Shown here in pieces: positions 6,559-9,072 of a DNA stretch of 9,072 bases (within the stretch, counting starts at the first letter, position 1; every line of letters begins with the position of its first letter). The position numbers and the translations under genes are program-made. Below the pieces are notes generated by a model. The model searched no databases. It was given only the letters and a program-made list of their open reading frames with translations, and was not told the DNA's origin. The stretch lies in assembly GCA_035273665.1 (NCBI GenBank), contig DATEOW010000024.1:1-9072 (forward strand), read 5' to 3'. The DNA comes from DATEEW01 sp035273665. GTDB lineage: Bacteria > Pseudomonadota > Gammaproteobacteria > Burkholderiales > SG8-39.

Positions 6559-7404
6559 TCATGTCAACGCTCGGCTGAGGACAACCTCAAGCACAAATCG
6601 CGAGCCTACATAGGCGAGCAACAGGGCGAAAAAGCCGGCGAGCGTCCAACGCAATGCGCGTCGGCCGCGCCATCCATAGAAACGGCGGCCGGCCAGCAAG
6701 CCGCCGAAAATCAACCAGGACAAGCTTGCAAACAAGGTTTTATGGCTGAGGCGGAAGGGCTGATGAAAAAGGCTTTCGGAGAAAAGAACGCCACTGATCA
6801 GCGTCAGCGTGAGCAAAACAAAGCCGAGGCCTAGCATACGGAACAGGAGGGTTTCCAGGGTCAGCAGCGGCGGTAAATTCGCCCAAGGCCCGCCAAGCAA
6901 ACCGTTTCGCGCCGTCCCGGGCGTTTCGCGATGCAGCTTACGTTCCAGTAACGCCATTAATACCGCATGCATTGCGGCCAGGGTGAACAGGCTATATGCG
7001 GCCATTGCGACAACCAAATGCGCACGAAATTCGAATTGCTGACCGTAGGTGGGCGGTAAAAGCCCGGAGAAAAGCGCGGGCAGAAACGCGCACAAGCCCG
7101 CCAGGGGAAGCGCTACGGCGTTCATCCCCTGTAGATCGACGAACAGGCTTTCAACCCAATACACGAGGACTGCAAGCCACATGGTCACCGACAAGGCTTG
7201 CGCAAATCCAAAGCGCATATGCGGACCTGCAAAGAGATCCGTATAAAGCAGCCAGGTGTGCAGCACAAACGGTATGAGCACGGCGAGGCGTTCCCAAGGC
7301 GAAATACGCGCTTGCGGCTTACCGAGCCAGCGCGTCCGCCAGAAATAAAAACCCAACAGCGAATAGAGAATCGCCGCCAAGCCGTGCAGTAGAATACCCT
7401 CCAT
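6559..7404 (-). CDS. CcsA/YpjD-like cytochrome c assembly membrane protein
   Basis: A 281-residue membrane protein with about eight hydrophobic segments, matching the CcmC/CcsA-family branch called YpjD in E. coli. Family members at large handle haem in cytochrome c maturation, but YpjD itself has no settled role. Histidines in conserved positions are His49 (FVLHTWLLY), His129 (FRAHLVVAMAAY), His146 and His221 (LSHKTLFASLSWLIF). I do not see the tryptophan-rich WWD haem-handling motif of true CcmC/CcsA proteins, so haem handling is not shown. The frame is open far upstream (to 7821), but that part is antisense to ffh; the start is ATG 7404, giving MEGILLHGLAAILYSL, the usual N-terminus of this family. 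No good ribosome binding site precedes it. It forms a pair with the CorB-like gene, an arrangement seen in many proteobacteria, and is divergent from ffh with 33 bp between starts. Confidence 0.88.
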   Translation of the reverse strand: MEGILLHGLAAILYSLLGFYFWRTRWLGKPQARISPWERLAVLIPFVLHTWLLYTDLFAGPHMRFGFAQALSVTMWLAVLVYWVESLFVDLQGMNAVALPLAGLCAFLPALFSGLLPPTYGQQFEFRAHLVVAMAAYSLFTLAAMHAVLMALLERKLHRETPGTARNGLLGGPWANLPPLLTLETLLFRMLGLGFVLLTLTLISGVLFSESLFHQPFRLSHKTLFASLSWLIFGGLLAGRRFYGWRGRRALRWTLAGFFALLLAYVGSRFVLEVVLSRALT

Positions 7405-7437
7405 CGTCCGCAGTTTATCCCATCCGAATTTCTTCCC

Positions 7438-8793
7438 ATGCTTGAGAATCTGACCCAGAGACTCTCCCGCGTCGTGAAAACGCTGCGCGGCGAGGCACGC
7501 CTCACCGAAGACAATATCTCCGATGCGCTGCGCGAAGTGCGCATGGCCTTGCTGGAAGCCGACGTTGCCTTGCCGGTCGTAAAGGACTTCATTGCCAAGG
7601 TCAAAGAAAAGGCGTTGGGCGAAGAAGTCATTGGTAGCTTGTCGCCGGGGCAGGCGCTGGTGGGCGTCGTTCATCGCGAATTGACCGAGCTGATGGGCGG
7701 GACCAACGCCGATCTGGAACTGAATGTCGCTCCGCCGGCAGTGATTCTGATGGCCGGTTTGCAGGGTGCAGGTAAGACCACGACAGTGGGCAAGCTTGCA
7801 AAGCTGTTGAAGGAAACGCAACGCAAAAAGCCGTTACTCGTTTCTTGCGACATCTATCGCCCGGCGGCGATCGAACAATTGAAGACTTTGGCATCGCAGG
7901 TCGGCGTCGATTTTTTTCCTTCCGATGCCAGGCAAAAACCCGTCGAGATCGCGCTAGCCGCCGTCGATCACGCTCGCCGCCACTACAACGACATCTTGCT
8001 TGTCGATACCGCCGGTCGTCTTGGCATCGACGAAGCAATGATGCAAGAGATCGCTGCATTGCATGCGGCACTCAAACCGGCGGAGACGCTTTTCGTCGTC
8101 GACGCGATGCAAGGCCAGGACGCCGTCAATGTGGCGAAGGCATTCAATGACGCGCTTCCCTTAACGGGGGTGGTGCTCACCAAGCTTGATGGCGATGCGC
8201 GTGGCGGCGCCGCCTTGTCGGTTCGTCACGTGACCGGCAAACCCATCAAGTTCAGCGGCGTTGCCGAAAAGCTCAATGGGTTGGAAGTTTTCCATCCTGA
8301 ACGCATGGCCTCCCGTATCTTGGGTATGGGCGACATCCTGTCCCTCGTGGAAGAAGCGAGGAAAGGAGTCAATGAAGACGATGCCAAGAAACTCGCGGAC
8401 AAGTTCAAAAAGGGTAAAGGCTTCGATCTCGACGATTTCAAAGCGCAGATCATGCAAATGAAGAAGATGGGCGGCATTTCCTCGCTCCTCGATAAGCTGC
8501 CTGCTCAATTCGCTCAGGCTGCGGCCCAATCGCCGCAGGGGATGGAAGAAAAAAATCTGCTGCGCATCGAAGGCATGATCAATTCCATGACGCCGCTCGA
8601 GCGTGCCAAGCCAGAATTGATCAAAGCATCGCGCAAACGGCGGATCGCAGCCGGCAGCGGGGTGCCGGTTCAGGAGCTCAACCGACTGCTGAAGCAATTC
8701 GAGCAAATGCAGAAGGTCATGAAAACAATGCAAAAAGGGGGCATGCAGAAAATGATGCGTTCAATGAAGGGCATGCTGCCCGGGATGCGTTGA
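7438..8793 (+). CDS. ffh: Signal recognition particle protein Ffh (SRP54)
   Basis: A 451-residue GTPase that, with 4.5S RNA, binds signal sequences of nascent membrane proteins and docks with FtsY. The N domain (about 1-90) begins MLENLTQRLSRVVKTLRGEA, as in other proteobacteria. The G domain (about 95-295) has G1 GLQGAGKTT (107-115), the insertion-box SCDIYRPAAIEQL (136-148), G3 DTAGR (190-194) and G4 TKLDGDARGG (248-257). The methionine-rich M domain (about 325-451) has MKKMGGISSLLDKLPA, the RNA-binding helix segment ASRKRRIAAGSG (397-408), and a C-terminal tail rich in Met and Lys ending MLPGMR. E. coli Ffh is 453 residues. No Shine-Dalgarno is evident before ATG 7438, but the N-terminus fixes the start. 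All key motifs are intact. rpsP follows in the same direction, the usual betaproteobacterial and enterobacterial neighbourhood. Confidence 0.99.
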   Translation: MLENLTQRLSRVVKTLRGEARLTEDNISDALREVRMALLEADVALPVVKDFIAKVKEKALGEEVIGSLSPGQALVGVVHRELTELMGGTNADLELNVAPPAVILMAGLQGAGKTTTVGKLAKLLKETQRKKPLLVSCDIYRPAAIEQLKTLASQVGVDFFPSDARQKPVEIALAAVDHARRHYNDILLVDTAGRLGIDEAMMQEIAALHAALKPAETLFVVDAMQGQDAVNVAKAFNDALPLTGVVLTKLDGDARGGAALSVRHVTGKPIKFSGVAEKLNGLEVFHPERMASRILGMGDILSLVEEARKGVNEDDAKKLADKFKKGKGFDLDDFKAQIMQMKKMGGISSLLDKLPAQFAQAAAQSPQGMEEKNLLRIEGMINSMTPLERAKPELIKASRKRRIAAGSGVPVQELNRLLKQFEQMQKVMKTMQKGGMQKMMRSMKGMLPGMR

Positions 8794-8806
8794 AATTCCA
8801 CTCCAA

Positions 8807-8823
8807 GCCTTGCCAATCAAGGC
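8807..8823 (+). repeat. Perfect 6-bp hairpin after ffh
   Basis: GCCTTG (8807-8812), loop CCAAT, CAAGGC (8818-8823), beginning 14 bases after the ffh stop. It could terminate or protect the ffh transcript, but no T-run follows directly; the nearest (8847-8852) is 23 bases further. It overlaps the -35 of the rpsP promoter candidate. Confidence 0.45.
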
Positions 8824-8846
8824 CTAAACCCTTTAAAATCGCAGAC
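8810..8846 (+). promoter_or_regulatory. Candidate sigma-70 promoter for rpsP
   Basis: TTGCCA (8810-8815, five of six to TTGACA), an 18-base spacer, then TAAAAT (8834-8839, five of six to TATAAT). Initiation near 8846 would give a leader of about 44 nucleotides before the rpsP ATG. Position and match are good for a promoter of the rpsP ribosomal operon, separate from ffh. Not tested beyond motif matching. Confidence 0.5.
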
Positions 8847-8856
8847 TTTTTTAATG

Positions 8857-8882
8857 CCGCCCGTCTTGGGTGGAACCCGGAG
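8857..8882 (+). promoter_or_regulatory. GC-rich leader hairpin next to the rpsP Shine-Dalgarno
   Basis: CCGCCC (8857-8862) pairs with GGGTGG (8868-8873), five G-C pairs and one G-U, around loop GTCTT. Five bases later comes the Shine-Dalgarno GGAG (8879-8882), seven bases before the ATG. An alternative weaker stem, GGGT (8868-8871) with ACCC (8875-8878), is mutually exclusive. The hairpin is visible in the sequence; a regulatory role is inference. Confidence 0.4.
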
Positions 8883-8889
8883 TTTTCCC

Positions 8890-9072
8890 ATGGTTGTTAT
8901 TCGCCTTGCCCGCGGCGGCGCTAAAAAGCGCCCGTTTTTCAATATCGTAGCCGCCGATGCGCGCGTTGCCGCGACCGGTCGCTTCATTGAACGCGTGGGC
9001 TTCTACGACCCCAAGGCGCCTGAAGGCCGTGAAGGTCTTCGTCTCAACGGCGAACGCATCGCGTACTGGAAA
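8890..9072 (+). CDS. rpsP: 30S ribosomal protein S16, N-terminal part (3' end outside window)
   Basis: The first 61 residues of S16, a small-subunit protein that binds 16S rRNA early in assembly. The N-terminus MVVIRLARGGAKKRPFFNIV and the segment FIERVGFYDPKAPEG are typical; E. coli S16 has 82 residues, so roughly three quarters of the gene is present. The ATG at 8890 is well placed behind GGAG (8879-8882). The frame is open to the end of the window and the last complete codon is Lys61. In relatives the gene is followed by rimM, trmD and rplS, which would lie beyond the window. Confidence 0.98.
   Translation, partial: MVVIRLARGGAKKRPFFNIVAADARVAATGRFIERVGFYDPKAPEGREGLRLNGERIAYWK

Noticed and set aside
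6262..6834. Plus-strand 190-codon open frame across corB and ypjD
   Set aside because: It spans the ends of two real membrane genes on the other strand, and its polar, low-complexity translation matches no family.
7405..7821. Minus-strand open frame extending the YpjD-like protein by 139 codons upstream
   Set aside because: It is antisense to the start of ffh, shows no family similarity, and the typical N-terminus begins at ATG 7404.
8161..8733. Minus-strand 190-codon open frame opposite ffh
   Set aside because: Antisense to the conserved G and M domains of Ffh; explained by codon bias of ffh.
8847..8852. T6 run as the tail of a terminator after ffh
   Set aside because: It is 23 bases from the preceding hairpin, and the next hairpin comes after it, not before.

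Overview
The window looks like ordinary chromosomal housekeeping DNA from a betaproteobacterium. The evidence is the gene order (a DUF815 ATPase, a MutT/ThiE-like fusion, yacG, zapD, coaE, pilD, pilC on one side; a CorB/CNNM transporter, a CcsA/YpjD-like membrane protein, ffh and rpsP on the other) and the protein sequences, with Ffh especially of proteobacterial type. The species cannot be told from the sequence. There are nine complete genes and two genes cut by the window ends, packed tightly and with similar composition throughout. I see no mobile element, CRISPR array, tRNA or rRNA, and no convincing new biological system.

Layout. On the + strand, 1-1305 holds the 3' end of a DUF815 ATPase gene, which overlaps a Nudix hydrolase/thiamine-phosphate-synthase-like fusion by 4 bp (ATGA). 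That gene meets the minus-strand cluster head-on: its stop overlaps the yacG stop by 3 bases. The minus-strand cluster, read from 5007 down to 1302, is pilC, pilD, coaE, zapD, yacG. pilC and pilD build type IV pili, coaE makes coenzyme A, zapD bundles FtsZ at the septum, and yacG binds DNA gyrase. Most junctions are translationally coupled; zapD is the exception, with a 70-bp gap that contains a plausible promoter.

Upstream of pilC is the only long gap (5008-5259). The pilB gene that often accompanies pilC and pilD is not there. Instead the gap holds a short reading frame without a start codon whose last residues fit an ankyrin repeat, probably a gene remnant, and a weak promoter candidate for pilC.

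Further upstream, also on the minus strand, ypjD-like and corB-like membrane genes form a pair (7404 to 5260). ypjD is divergent from ffh with only 33 bp between the start codons. ffh (signal recognition particle GTPase) is followed on the + strand by a 96-bp gap with a good promoter candidate and two hairpins, then by the start of rpsP, which runs off the end and probably opens the usual rpsP-rimM-trmD-rplS operon.

The most useful second looks are the ankyrin-like remnant where pilB might be expected, the hairpin next to the rpsP ribosome binding site, the promoter candidate before zapD, and the very short ypjD/ffh divergent gap.
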